Origin: Chlorophyllum brunneum
Lineage: Eukaryota > Basidiomycota > Agaricomycetes > Agaricales > Agaricaceae
Direction of reading: 5' to 3'
Length of the DNA: 64,000 nucleotides
Assembly: GCA_963576785.1 (NCBI GenBank)
Contig: OY756140.1
Span: forward strand, 2,542,001 to 2,606,000
Shown: in pieces, positions 22,310 through 32,716 of the stretch
How positions within the stretch are numbered: the first letter of the stretch is position 1
Layout of the letters: each line of letters opens with the position of its first letter
The notes under the pieces: generated by a model
Told to the model about the DNA's origin: nothing
Database searches by the model: none
What the model saw: the letters and a program-made list of their open reading frames with translations, nothing else
Position numbers and translations under genes: made by a program

Positions 22310-24161
22310 TCAACGGGCCCGCAGTTTGAATCTCGTCCACAATTGCCTTTCAGTGCCCACGTGAAGAAACAGTTCTCGGTCAGGGGGTCGACGCAGACCG
22401 CATGCCTGCATAGTCGGAAGCACAGCAGTATCTGACGATGGATTAGCGTCATTGGCTATCCGCGTCAGTCCCCGTTTGTTCAGCATTGCCTGTGCAATAT
22501 CCATCCGACCTTCCTTCTTCGCCAGGCTGCCAACTCGCCGCCTCACACGAATATCAACGACATCAGCTCCCCAGGACTTTCGAAAAGCCTTTATGACATT
22601 GAAGGCGACCGTCCCGCCCTTCTTCGCCCGTTTCAGCGGTGAAAGAAGCAGGAAGAGGGATGTCGAAGAAGGTTTAAAAGAAGGATGCATCTCCAATAGT
22701 GATACCAAAAGCCTACGGTTGGTATACATCGAAGCCAAACCATTTCCCGTGTCAGCGCTTAACAGTGAATGAATAATGTCAATACACTGTGAGGCGGTCT
22801 CCCTACGGATCTTCAGAGGCAACGTGGAGAAGTAGACCTTCACCAAGTCTACTGCCATAGGGGTCCGTCCTTCACGTATCATCAAGTCAACGCAGTTTTT
22901 GACCAAGTTTGGGCGAATCTTTTGGCCCTTCACACCAGAATCCAACACGGGTTGGACGCAAGCGAGAAGTCGCTGTCGTCTCAGATATGCTTCTGTTCCA
23001 GGAGGAGGATCGTTGATTACTTCGAGCGTAGGTAGACGTATGGTGTTCCCATCTTCATCCGTACTCCAACGGACGTCTCTCGTTCGTCGAAGAGCGCCAC
23101 GCTTAGAGGTGAAGAGGAGCTCCTGCCACATATACCAGGGTATTCGGGTCGTAACGGGAGTTAACCCGTTTCGTAATGGTTTATCCAAGGCTTCGTCGGG
23201 AGTAAGTCTGGTAATTTGCGTCCAGGCTTGTTCCCAGCGCCCCGTTCGCACGAGCCACCGTATCGAAAGCCTACGTGTAGTCAAATCCCGAGGAATTTTA
23301 TCCTGAATCATGGCATCGAATAGCCAATGAGTAGCGCCAAACTGGGTATGCCGTATAGAAAGTTCAATTAAAAAGTTATAGGAGTTTGTGGATCGAAATT
23401 TCGGGTATGAGTCGTGGTAGTCAATTAGAGCTGGGAGTTTGGGTAATGGCTTGAGGTTTAACGAAAGACGAAGATTGTCATATAGTGTTTGTTGAGACGT
23501 GGGAGCGGGAAGAATGGTCGTAACTGGCCTTTGTGGAATTAATGCTGATTTTTTCCGTCTAAGGAGTCTGGGTGCAGTGTTGGCGGGAACCTCGGGGATG
23601 TCGGCACCTTGAAGCTTTGAATTACGGGGCCCATCTGCCACCAGACCTATTTGGTGATTGCCGCAATCGGTGTCACGGTGGAATGTGCCATGGACCGTTT
23701 TTTGTGAGGTTGTCGACGAGGAGGCCGCGGTAGGGGTGTTTGGGGTATACTTTGTCGTACAAGTGGTCGCTTTCACCAATTTCCCGCCCTGCACACGCTC
23801 GCCTTCGGCTTTCGCAGAGCATGACTGCGCAGTATGAGCTCCACTACAGGGTTCTTTCAGTTTTTGTGGCATGAAGAATGAAGTCTAAGCATAGTACTCA
23901 CCTGGTGGCGAAAGACTGCTTCGGAAACGTCTCAGGCGCAAATCCGGGCCTCGAACCTGGTCTATCGTGGCTCCTGGTGGACCGAGAAGGGGGAACAGTC
24001 GATGCTCTCAATGTGCCAGTAGGCGTTGCCTGGTGGGAAGAAATACATCGCGTCCATGCTCGACTGGCAGCTATCTGAAGTACGTGGACGAATGGTGATG
24101 TGCTGGCGAGCGCAGGAGTAACCGATGGAGTTAGGAGACGGCGTAGAACACGACGGCGCAT
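22310..24161 (-). CDS. Mitochondrial PPR-like helical-repeat protein
   Basis: Exons complement(23902-24161, 22310-23843) give 597 aa. Exon 1 encodes an Arg-rich, acid-poor start (MRRRVLRRLLTPS...), a typical mitochondrial presequence. The ATG at 23872 of the long second-exon frame lies inside the intron 23844-23901 and is not the start. The body has pentatricopeptide-like helical pairs, for example SYNFLIELSIRHTQFGATHW with LFDAMIQDKIPRDLTTRRLS, and RTGRWEQAWTQITRLTPDEA. Later repeats are NCVDLMIREGRTPMAVDLVK and VGSLAKKEGRMDIAQAMLNK. Such proteins usually act in organellar RNA processing or translation. The specific orthologue is not recognised; repeats are degenerate. Confidence 0.75.
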
Positions 24162-24525
24162 GCATGGGCAATTTCGCGGTCAACGAGTTGTCCAGTGGCC
24201 AGCGTTTAGTCCGGCGCGAACCACTTGTCCAGCTTGAACTTTTCCTTGCTGTTGTTGTCTATTTGCCATCAGACTCCGATTCACTCGGACTCATGTACAG
24301 TGTTTCTGGAGCAGGAAAAAGCTAGTGGACCGGAAGGGAAAAGGAAGGCGGCCTGTATTATGCGTGTTGTGAATAATCAATTCATTGCGACATTAAATGT
24401 ACAGATTTGCAACTGATACAGAACAGGTGGCGGATAAGAGTCAATCCCTTACTGATCCTAAAAGCGTAACCCATGTATGCATGAAAACACAGTTAGAGCA
24501 GTCAGCACAAGATGGAAAGAGTGAC

Positions 24526-24582
<57 letters not shown>

Positions 24583-24623
24583 TAGATGGAAAACAAGAGA
24601 AATGAGTGCAATGACATGCCCCC
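24162..24623. other. Intergenic with GA microsatellite
   Basis: About 460 nt between the PPR-like start and the Cut8 stop. Apart from the (GA)n repeat nothing was recognised. Confidence 0.5.
24529..24578 (+). repeat. (GA)n microsatellite, about 25 units
   Basis: Near-perfect GA dinucleotide array followed by a few GATA units. It lies just downstream of the Cut8-like stop codon, so it would appear as (TC)n in that gene's 3' UTR. Confidence 0.97.
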
Positions 24624-25910
24624 TCAGACATCCATTGATACATGGAGTACTCTGTTTACTAGCCACCCAACCTTGAGTATCCATCTATCCCGGACGCCCT
24701 TCATAATGCTCGCACCCCCAAAGTCCTTTGCATCTGCGAAATTATCCAAAGCATTCTCCCACGTGCGTACCGTCTCCATCCCAAACATTCCTCCCTGCCG
24801 ATTCACAATCTCGTCCACCTTATCCACCCACGCATTCCATTCGTCACCTAAACGAGGAAGTAGCAACGGGATAAGAGAGGACTGTGTTAATGGTGGTTGC
24901 TCCATAATATGCTGTGTAATCGCCGATAGATAGGTAAAGGATTCCAGGGGGTGAAATTTCTCCTTGTTCAGCAGTGCGAAACTTGGTAATGGCGGGGGGG
25001 CTTGTTGCTGGTGTTGTTGTTGAGGATTGGTTGCTGGTTGCTTCGAGATTGGTATACAGGAGAAATAGGGTAGGTACGATGTGCATGCAGCGACAAACTC
25101 GGTTATGTGTGGCCGGAGCCGAGAAATAACATAGGCGTCTCTCATCCCCCCGTTGTGGTGATAGGATGGCGTTGATGAATTCTGTGGCCGGTTTCCAAAC
25201 CCGAAGGGCGGTAGTGTGTTGGAATAAGGGTAAGCGTCTCGTAGCTTCTTCGCAGCCTGCACCAGCGCTTGAATTGCGGTGTCTAATGTCGGACGGGGGA
25301 TGAGCGGCAAAAGAGTGGACTTCAATGGCGGGTGTGCTTTGAGTAGTGAAGTCAATAGTGGCAGCAATGCTTGTGTGGGTAGACTAGCTGTAAACCAAAA
25401 AGGGGAACTTAGCGAAAAAAGGCGTGGCAACAAAGAGCGCTTAAACATACCTAATAGGACCCCAACGTCCACTTCATCCTCCTCCGCGGACGGCGACTTG
25501 TTTTCTTTAGAGGAGGCTTGCTCCTTCGTACCGACATCTGCAGGTGCGATCCTCGCTCGTTTTGGTGCTGCCCTTTTCGGTCGTTCTGGCGTCGGGCTCC
25601 GGTCCATTGACTCGTCGCGGTTTGCCGAGGCTTTTCCGGAAGTCGTAGAATCTTCATCATCAGCTTCAAGCCGCCGTTTGTTCGATTTAAATGGAGGAGA
25701 AGAGATGGCAGATGTGTGAGTCATTGAGGAAGCCAGCTGGTGAAAAGCATGAGGGTTTGTGTGACCTGGCGTGGGCGTTGGTTGCCACCCCGAAGGTACG
25801 ACTCCAGACGGTGAGCTCTGACCCAAGCCAAAGCCGAAACCGAAAGGGGAGGGAGCATGAGCGACTGGCCTGGGAGCAAATTCAATATGGTGATGCAGGA
25901 CATTCGCCAT
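24624..25910 (-). CDS. Cut8/STS1, tether of the nuclear proteasome
   Basis: Exons complement(25451-25910, 24624-25387), 407 aa. Cut8/STS1 proteins anchor 26S proteasomes at the nuclear envelope and are short-lived ubiquitinated proteins. The N-terminal third is Pro/Ser-rich with basic clusters (KSNKRR, RPKRAAPKRAR) that look like nuclear localisation signals. The helical Cut8 domain follows: SLPTQALLPLLTSLLKAHPP, LIPRPTLDTAIQALVQAAKK, ISRLRPHITEFVAACTSYLP, then a C-terminal bundle. The 63-nt intron 25388-25450 has good signals but is also open in frame, so retention would add 21 residues. ATG 25910 chosen; the frame opens further upstream only via TTG. Confidence 0.85.
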   Translation of the reverse strand: MANVLHHHIEFAPRPVAHAPSPFGFGFGLGQSSPSGVVPSGWQPTPTPGHTNPHAFHQLASSMTHTSAISSPPFKSNKRRLEADDEDSTTSGKASANRDESMDRSPTPERPKRAAPKRARIAPADVGTKEQASSKENKSPSAEEDEVDVGVLLGMFKRSLLPRLFSLSSPFWFTASLPTQALLPLLTSLLKAHPPLKSTLLPLIPRPTLDTAIQALVQAAKKLRDAYPYSNTLPPFGFGNRPQNSSTPSYHHNGGMRDAYVISRLRPHITEFVAACTSYLPYFSCIPISKQPATNPQQQHQQQAPPPLPSFALLNKEKFHPLESFTYLSAITQHIMEQPPLTQSSLIPLLLPRLGDEWNAWVDKVDEIVNRQGGMFGMETVRTWENALDNFADAKDFGGASIMKGVRDRWILKVGWLVNRVLHVSMDV

Positions 25911-26619
25911 CGCTGGGGAGATTTCGGCGAGGAGGACGAGGTGAAGCGGAGAAGCCAAAGAGCCAGATGCGGATTGCCTCTATGCAACCATGAACCTCTA
26001 ATTATATAATCACTCTCCTCAAGCCGCGTCACATGCGTGTCTGTGTTGGCACCCGGCCCTAAACCCCGCAGCTTCAAAACATTCTGCATTTTTCCTCGTT
26101 CTTCGTTGTCCATCCATGTACAGGTGAGTAAGCTTCTGGGTCGTGTGTATGAAGAAAGCAGAATCGCTACTTTGAAGCTATGGCTCATGAGTTCTATTCA
26201 TATACCCAAATTTCTGACGCTTCGTATTTCTTTCATCGACTGCCTTTACTTACATGGTGTCTCCAGAACTTTTCGTGTTTTTGGTATCCTCCGTCACTCG
26301 GTAAGTAGAAACTTATTACGCCCCTATTGACAGGATGTATACATCTAGAAGTCAAGCCCTGACGTTGTCTAAAGGACAAGCGTTGATGAGCAATACCATG
26401 CTAATACTGATCCCATTTGTGTTCGTTTGCCTCGTTCACCAGTGCTAATATGATATTTTCCAGGCACCTTTCATTTGTGCTCCGTACTTCACTGCTGCGC
26501 CACCGCTGAGGAGCTTCCTTGGCTATATTGTTATCATGTTACCTGAATGTCTATTAGCAATAGCATTTTGTAAGCTACATATAAAAGTATACCAAAACAA
26601 TTGTCCAAAACTCCATGAT
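25911..26619. other. Intergenic, no gene seen
   Basis: About 700 nt between the Cut8 start and the CAS1 stop (both minus strand). A 97-codon plus-strand frame at 26037-26330 has no recognised motif and is AT-richer than coding neighbours. Likely Cut8 promoter and CAS1 3' UTR. Confidence 0.4.
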
Positions 26620-29594
26620 CTACTCTGGATAAGTCCACAGGACATTCAAAATCCACAAACAACACAAAAACACAATCATTTTCCCCTCCGGACGCCACAC
26701 CCAGTCCAGTCGGCCCAGAAACCCCCCCAAATGAACTGAAGGGCTTGCGCTTGTCGAGGGCGATGGCCCATCGGCCAATCGATCGAGCCATCTTCTCCCA
26801 TGTACCGGACGAACAGGTGTGTCGGGTTCAGGTGGCGACGGGTCTTCATCCATATCCTTCGTCCCCGACTCCACGTCCGCAGGCATCAAGGGAATCGATT
26901 CAGCTGCGCTACCTACCGCAGCAGCACCTCGGCTACCAGGTGTCTGATGGCCAACCAAACCCAGAGGCACCCCGTTAACCTGTACAGTTGGTAACTGTTG
27001 CGGTTCTGCGCAAATAATCTTCGTCACCTCCCCGGTCGCGTTCGCGATCCGATGGCAGAGGTACACAAAGATGAAACTCGTCATGACGAAATTGACAGGC
27101 CTCCACTTCGTCCCTGGAATGACCAACAGTACACCCTTCGTATCCCCCGCCAACCAGAAATGATACTGCACAATAAACAACTCCAACGAGCATCTCCCCA
27201 CAAACATAAATGCCCTTGAAGCTGTCGATCTTAGCGTCGCGTTTGCATTCCTCAGCACTACGAATGCCAAAACAGGCAGAGGTGAAATGTACGGATGCCA
27301 GGCATTGTAGGCGAACTTGCTCTCCTGCATCAACTCGAAAGCGAGGAACCACACGAGTACAACGGCGGATATGGCAATAGCAGTCTTTACCGCCCCAGAC
27401 CACATCGGATGATCCGTAAGTCGATGCTCGCGTATTTTGATAACAGCAAATGCGGTGAGCATCCCAACGTACACGATCCACAAGTCCAGTGTCGCTCGGA
27501 AAGTCCACTCCTTTGCCGACCATTGAATATTGAAAACGTCCTTCAACGTCCCGAATAGGATTTGCAGTGGCCATTTGGCTGCGAAGAACCATGTGACGAG
27601 GGATGCGGATAGGAAAATTTTGCCTAGGAGGAAAACCGTGCGCTCGTTGTATTGTGAACCAAGAAAGAGGGTGGCGTAGATGATGAGGTACCACATCGAC
27701 ACGAGAGGTGCGAAGTAGTAGAACATGTAATCGGTACTCATCGTGTATGCCAGAAGTACCGTCAGGAGATTTAACCGGACCATGATCTACGTTTGTCGGG
27801 TCAGCAAAGCGGCAAGAAGGAATATTGATATGCAAGGAGAAGCCGTGACCTTCAGGCACGCACCTGAGTTACTCGTATGAAAGAGAAGTCGGCTTTCCGC
27901 AGATAGAATGTAGTATGCCCATAGCCCGTCATGAATAGGTAAGATGCAACCAAAACGCGAATAGGATTGTAGATGCCTGAAACCTTGGAAGCACCGAAGT
28001 AGTGGTATACGAGAATTGCAACTGTAAAGTTTCAGGTTGAGATTTATCGTCTGATGGCATGAGGTTGGAAATCTACTGACGCTGCATCCAACCTTTCCAC
28101 TCATCTGTCTGATCGCGATTCAAGAACCCCAAGTCTTTGTCCCCTTTTTTAACCGTGAAAATGCCAGATGCCAAACATCCAAAGGAAAGGAAAATGAAAG
28201 CCCAGAAATCGAATTGTTTCTGTTCCTTAAGCCAAAGGCTAGTCCGATCAGCGACGTAAATGAGAAGTGCCCCGACACTCAATACCAGCGCAGGGATCTC
28301 GTTCTCTCCCAATAAAGACGTTGTGATCTCCCGTACGCCCGAACCTGGATAACATTGGTTCTCGATCAGAGACCCTCCTGTGTACACATGAAGTGAAGCT
28401 CATACCCGACTTGCGCACCCTAACCCAACTGTATGGCCCCCACACCAGCACCAAAAGTAATGTAAATGTATGCACAGGGGAAGGCGCTGGATACTGATCA
28501 CAGCACGTCTTGCTCAACGGGTACATTTTGGGTAATGCGTCATTGCACCTCAGGTTCAACAAAACATTCGCCTGGACCTTAACAACTTGGTCACGAAAAT
28601 GCAATCCGTCCTGCGTCTGTTCTGCCTCTAACATCTCATTAAATACCCTCGGGAGCGCAATAGGTCCGGTTGACAGACCACCACCGACGCTGAGTGTGTC
28701 AAATCCATCGGCAGAAGGGTATACACGATGGTACAAATCCGAATTCATGGCGTCGATGTCAGACGGGTGCATGGTTGCTGCACGCTCGGGCGTGAGCTTC
28801 GAAGGTATAACCCGCTCGACTGGGAGCATAACCGTAAGGTCAGCAGGCCAGACTCGCTGTCCTGTGATTGTCGAGACACGTGTAGCTGTGTTGGCTCGCC
28901 AGGCTGACATACCACCGGATACGTTTGCATAGCGCAGATACCAGAGGCCAGATCCTAGTACCAGGAGTGCGGGACGGTTGGCCTTCACAGTCCCGTCGTT
29001 TTGATTGGTCTCGAGGAGATCAGTGATACGAGTGCTGTTAAGGAAAGGATCCCAGAGGAATGAAATTTCCGTTCCCTCAGATGATTGTAAGGTATGGTCT
29101 GAGTGTTTCTGGTTGTCATTTGGAGGAGCGAGTGGAAGGTCGGGATCGAGGATGTTGGCGAATTGGAAGAAGAGTTTACGGGTGACAGAATCCCCGACGA
29201 AGAGTATTTTTCGTGAGCGCAGGCACTCGGCAGAATCGCTGGGGGTATAGGTATGGAGCATGCACCCTAAGTAGACCCAGGAATGCATAACTAAGTTTAC
29301 AGACCGATGAATAATGCAGTTCACGCACCTTCAGGCTGCCAATTCGTCCATTTATCATCTAACCATGTACCAGTGTTAAGCAGAGCATGGCAGTGCATGG
29401 GGTCTAGCCAATCTAGCAATACAAGGTTCAAGTCAGTAACCGCGCGCACTACCAGAGGTGAAAGAGTTCAATGACTGACCAAACAATGTTGAGCGCAAAA
29501 GCCCGAGGATAGTAGCAAGGATCAGTGCGAGGACTCCAAGGTAATGAGGCCATGAGGGATTTAGCACGAAACTTGGCGGGCGCAGAGGAGACAT
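26620..29594 (-). CDS. CAS1: CAS1-type O-acetyltransferase (CASD1/capsule O-acetylation family)
   Basis: Polytopic Golgi protein; the Cryptococcus homologue O-acetylates capsular glucuronoxylomannan and human CASD1 acetylates sialic acid. Exons complement(29480-29594, 29329-29412, 28430-29266, 28081-28377, 27864-28021, 26620-27786), 885 aa. Layout: an N-terminal membrane anchor ([16 protein letters not shown]), then a lumenal SGNH-like domain with the GDS nucleophile motif in [16 protein letters not shown], then the many-span Cas1 acyltransferase region. The latter includes [40 protein letters not shown] and [19 protein letters not shown] variable C-terminal tail and a last membrane segment ([15 protein letters not shown]) close it. 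A CACGTG box at 29814-29819 is 220 nt upstream. Family assignment is strong; the acceptor glycan in this fungus is unknown. Confidence 0.92.
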
Positions 29595-29996
29595 TTGAAG
29601 CAGGACTTAGGGGTGGATGGTTTGGGAACGGGCTCGAGGCGGCTGCGAAATCTAACAGAAAGTCTTGGGCTTTGGAGCTGAGAGAATGAGAGGTATAAAT
29701 CCAGCAGTGACTTGGAATGAATGGACATAAAGCAACAGGCAGGACGCTCAGGACATTAGTCGTCGTGGACGGGTAGGAACGTATGCCACCAAATTTCCTT
29801 TCAGCAGCGCTCCCACGTGATGCAAAGAGTATTGTGCTAAAAAAAGATTACTCGCTTGGGGACATAGACAAACTCTCGTTTAATTGCCGAAGCGAGTGAT
29901 ACAGAATATACAGTATGCAAAGCAGAACAGGTAAATGTCCGGTCAATGGTCCATGGATAATGCAGAGAAACTTCAAGCCAACACTGGCACAATCAC
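29595..29996. other. Intergenic CAS1 promoter with CACGTG box
   Basis: About 400 nt between the CAS1 start and the rhomboid stop. CACGTGA lies at 29814-29820. No coding signal. Confidence 0.4.
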
Positions 29997-32259
29997 TTAA
30001 TTGGCTGTCGGGAAGTTGGTCAGGCCTAAATGTAAGTTAGTGGGATTCAGCGTGAAAATTATGATATCTCCGTACCAGTCCTGAGAGAGAGCGTTAGTAT
30101 ATGGGATATAGCAAGAGGAGAAGATAACGTACCCTTTACAATGGTTGTTAGCAGCCGTAGGGAAGCACGAGAGGAATCGGCAACCAGAGCAAGCTGAGAT
30201 TGCTTCAGCCACAAGACTATAGCAACCAAAGGTAATACGTACCTGCATAGGGGTCGGAAGTGTAAAAGTTTCTGATGAGGACAACGTAAAGAATAATCGC
30301 CAAGGGAATGGCGGCGACTCTGAAGGTCCATGTGATCAACCGGTGACGCTTGGTGACGCTGATTACAGGGTAGAAGACGGTTCCGACGAGGAGACCCATG
30401 ACGAAACCACCGATGTGAGCTGGAAGGGGCCAAGGTTAGTATTACTAAACACAACCTCTAACCAAACACAAACCGAAGTTGTCGACATCTACACGCTAGA
30501 TTAGTGAACAACCAAGAACGGAAGAAAGATGCGACCCACAAGGAATATAACCGATCGCGATACCAATTAATAGTTCGATAGTCATGAAGATAAGCTGTGT
30601 AGAAAATGAGGAACAGAGGAAGAAAGACGAGATAGGGCTTACTCTTCGGACAGGTCGGTAGTGATATTTCCAGTGAGCAAGTAAATCCACCCAAGTCACC
30701 TGCGAAAATGCATTGGATTTTCCAGCTTTCCGTTTAAACCAACCGTGCGTACCGCAACAGTGCCAAAGATCGCACCACTGGCACCCACAGAGGGCACACC
30801 AACCAATGAGAAGTTGCCACCGAGGACGTTTCTACCGTACATGTCAGGATGGTGGACTCGAGACCAGAATACTCCTAAAGACATACCCAAAAATGCCCCC
30901 CGCGAAGTAGGTAACAATGAAGCCTGCAGACCCCATTTCACGTTCGATCTGTGCAGACAGGGTCCACTGCGCGAGCATATTAAGGAGGATATGTATGATA
31001 CCAGCATGCAGGAAGATGGGGGTGATGAAACTGCGGGACAGGTAACAGCACGTTAGCTGTGCAGATGGGATAGCATGCGAGTGAATTACATACCGGAACC
31101 ATTGGCTGGGATCTTTGCCATGGAAGCCTCCGAAGCCGCATACTTCCTCAAGAGGGCAAGAAATGGTGGGTGGGTTGGCGGTGTTATTCATACCTGCAGA
31201 TATGCCATTAGGGCGCTGTTTTCGGTCAACCCTCTGAAGGTACGTACATGCGAAGGGCAATGTTGGGGGTATATCCTTCACAAACTTCATGCACGGTGGG
31301 AAGCGTGCTCCAAGATTAATGAGCCCCGCAGACGAAGGGCCCAGCATAGGGTTCACAACAGGCTAGATGTCAATATCAGCAATTCATCGCGTTTAGAAAT
31401 GGGAGCGAGGCACCTTTAGCGATATAGGACTCCCCTGCTCTCTTGCATTAAAGACCAACTCCCAGATAAAGACACCAACCATCGTTATCGTCAGCGCCCA
31501 CACTGCACAATCCTCCTACGTCAGTACCACTCTAAAACACAGGTTGAAATGTAACGTACCAACAAACGGGTATCTCTGCCTCCCAATACCTCTTTTCTTA
31601 TCCTCGATCCTCTGCTCAAGTGGGTACTTCCCACTAGCTAAAAACTTGGTAAACGCATTCTCCTTCTTACCATTCCGATCCGTCGGTTCCGCGTATTCTG
31701 TACGTTCACAAACGATTAACCCGCCCAATCACAATTTACCCAATCACTCACCCATGTCATGAAACCCACCCTGTCCAGGCCCAGCTGCGTTCTTGACCAA
31801 TGACGCGTCCTGCGCGTCATCAAATTGCTTCATCTTGTCCCCGCCGTCACTATACCCACCGCCGAAGCTTGAACCCGCATAATGCCCAGGTTTATTATAC
31901 CCATGACCATCGTCCTCACTAAGTACGCTCAGCCGGTCCTTCCCAGCGTCCGCGCCAGGACTCAAGGTATCGTTACTGTTGTAGTTCGTGGTAGATCCAG
32001 AGATATAAAACTCCGCCGCGGCACCACCACCGCCCTTGTCCATAGATGGAGTCCCAGAATGGCCAATATAAGGATTTGATAGTCTCCTCTGTACAGATCC
32101 ACTTTGAACGGTAGAGTCGGTCATGGAAGGGGAATAAGCGGATGAGCGGTGGTCGTTTTGAGAGTATGAAGGGATACCAGCGCCGGGGGAATCAACATGA
32201 TGCCCAGGCCGGTCGGTGAAAGGGTCCGAATACTGATCGTCGCGGTAGTGGCTGGCCAT
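29997..32259 (-). CDS. Rhomboid intramembrane serine protease
   Basis: Cleaves transmembrane proteins within the membrane. Exons complement(31752-32259, 31560-31697, 31414-31502, 31248-31362, 31094-31193, 30887-31030, 30753-30831, 30643-30699, 30540-30594, 30474-30488, 30243-30419, 30133-30193, 30076-30080, 29997-30025), 523 aa. A long Gly/Ser-rich cytosolic N-terminus precedes the first span (VWALTITMVGVFIWELVF). The catalytic serine is in GASGAIFG (about 383) and the histidine in AHIGGFVMGLLVG (about 435), so the dyad is intact. HAGIIHILLNML holds the oxyanion-side residues. Two micro-exons are needed: 15 nt (30474-30488) and 5 nt (30076-30080). The latter restores the C-terminus NNHCKGTGLTNFPTAN. 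Location (secretory or endosomal) is inferred. Confidence 0.9.
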
Positions 32260-32716
32260 CTCAGCGGTAGCAACGAGGAACGAGGCAAGTTGATAGCGAC
32301 GTCGAATGTGATGCCTGCAGAGAAGAAAGGGTATGGGTGTAGCAGTGCAGGGCGTGTTTTGGAGTAAGCCTTATGTAGGCACGTTCCCGCCCGAGGGCAA
32401 TGATGGGACACTTGGGTGGAGTTCCGCAGCCAAAGGTGCTTCCCAACGCACCGCCACACAAACCCACGGGCCTAGGGATAAACATCAGGTCCGTCCCACT
32501 ACGTGATTTACGTGGGCCATAACCTCTCGTGACAGATGGCTGGACAGCTTTTGAAGCTACTTTTACAGCACCGTGAATGTATCTAATGTATATCCCTACC
32601 TGAAATAATGCAACCCAAAAATACCGTAAACTACATACCAACCAAAATGCATCCAGAAACAGCAGCGAGCAGCAAACCACAACGGCAACAGCACAATGAC
32701 ACGACCCACGCAGACT
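32260..32716. other. Intergenic, no gene seen
   Basis: About 460 nt between the rhomboid start and the DIL-ankyrin stop. Only short frames without motifs. Confidence 0.4.

Noticed and set aside
24458..24684. Leu/Ser-repeat ORFs on the minus strand
   Set aside because: Translation of the (GA)n microsatellite, not genes.
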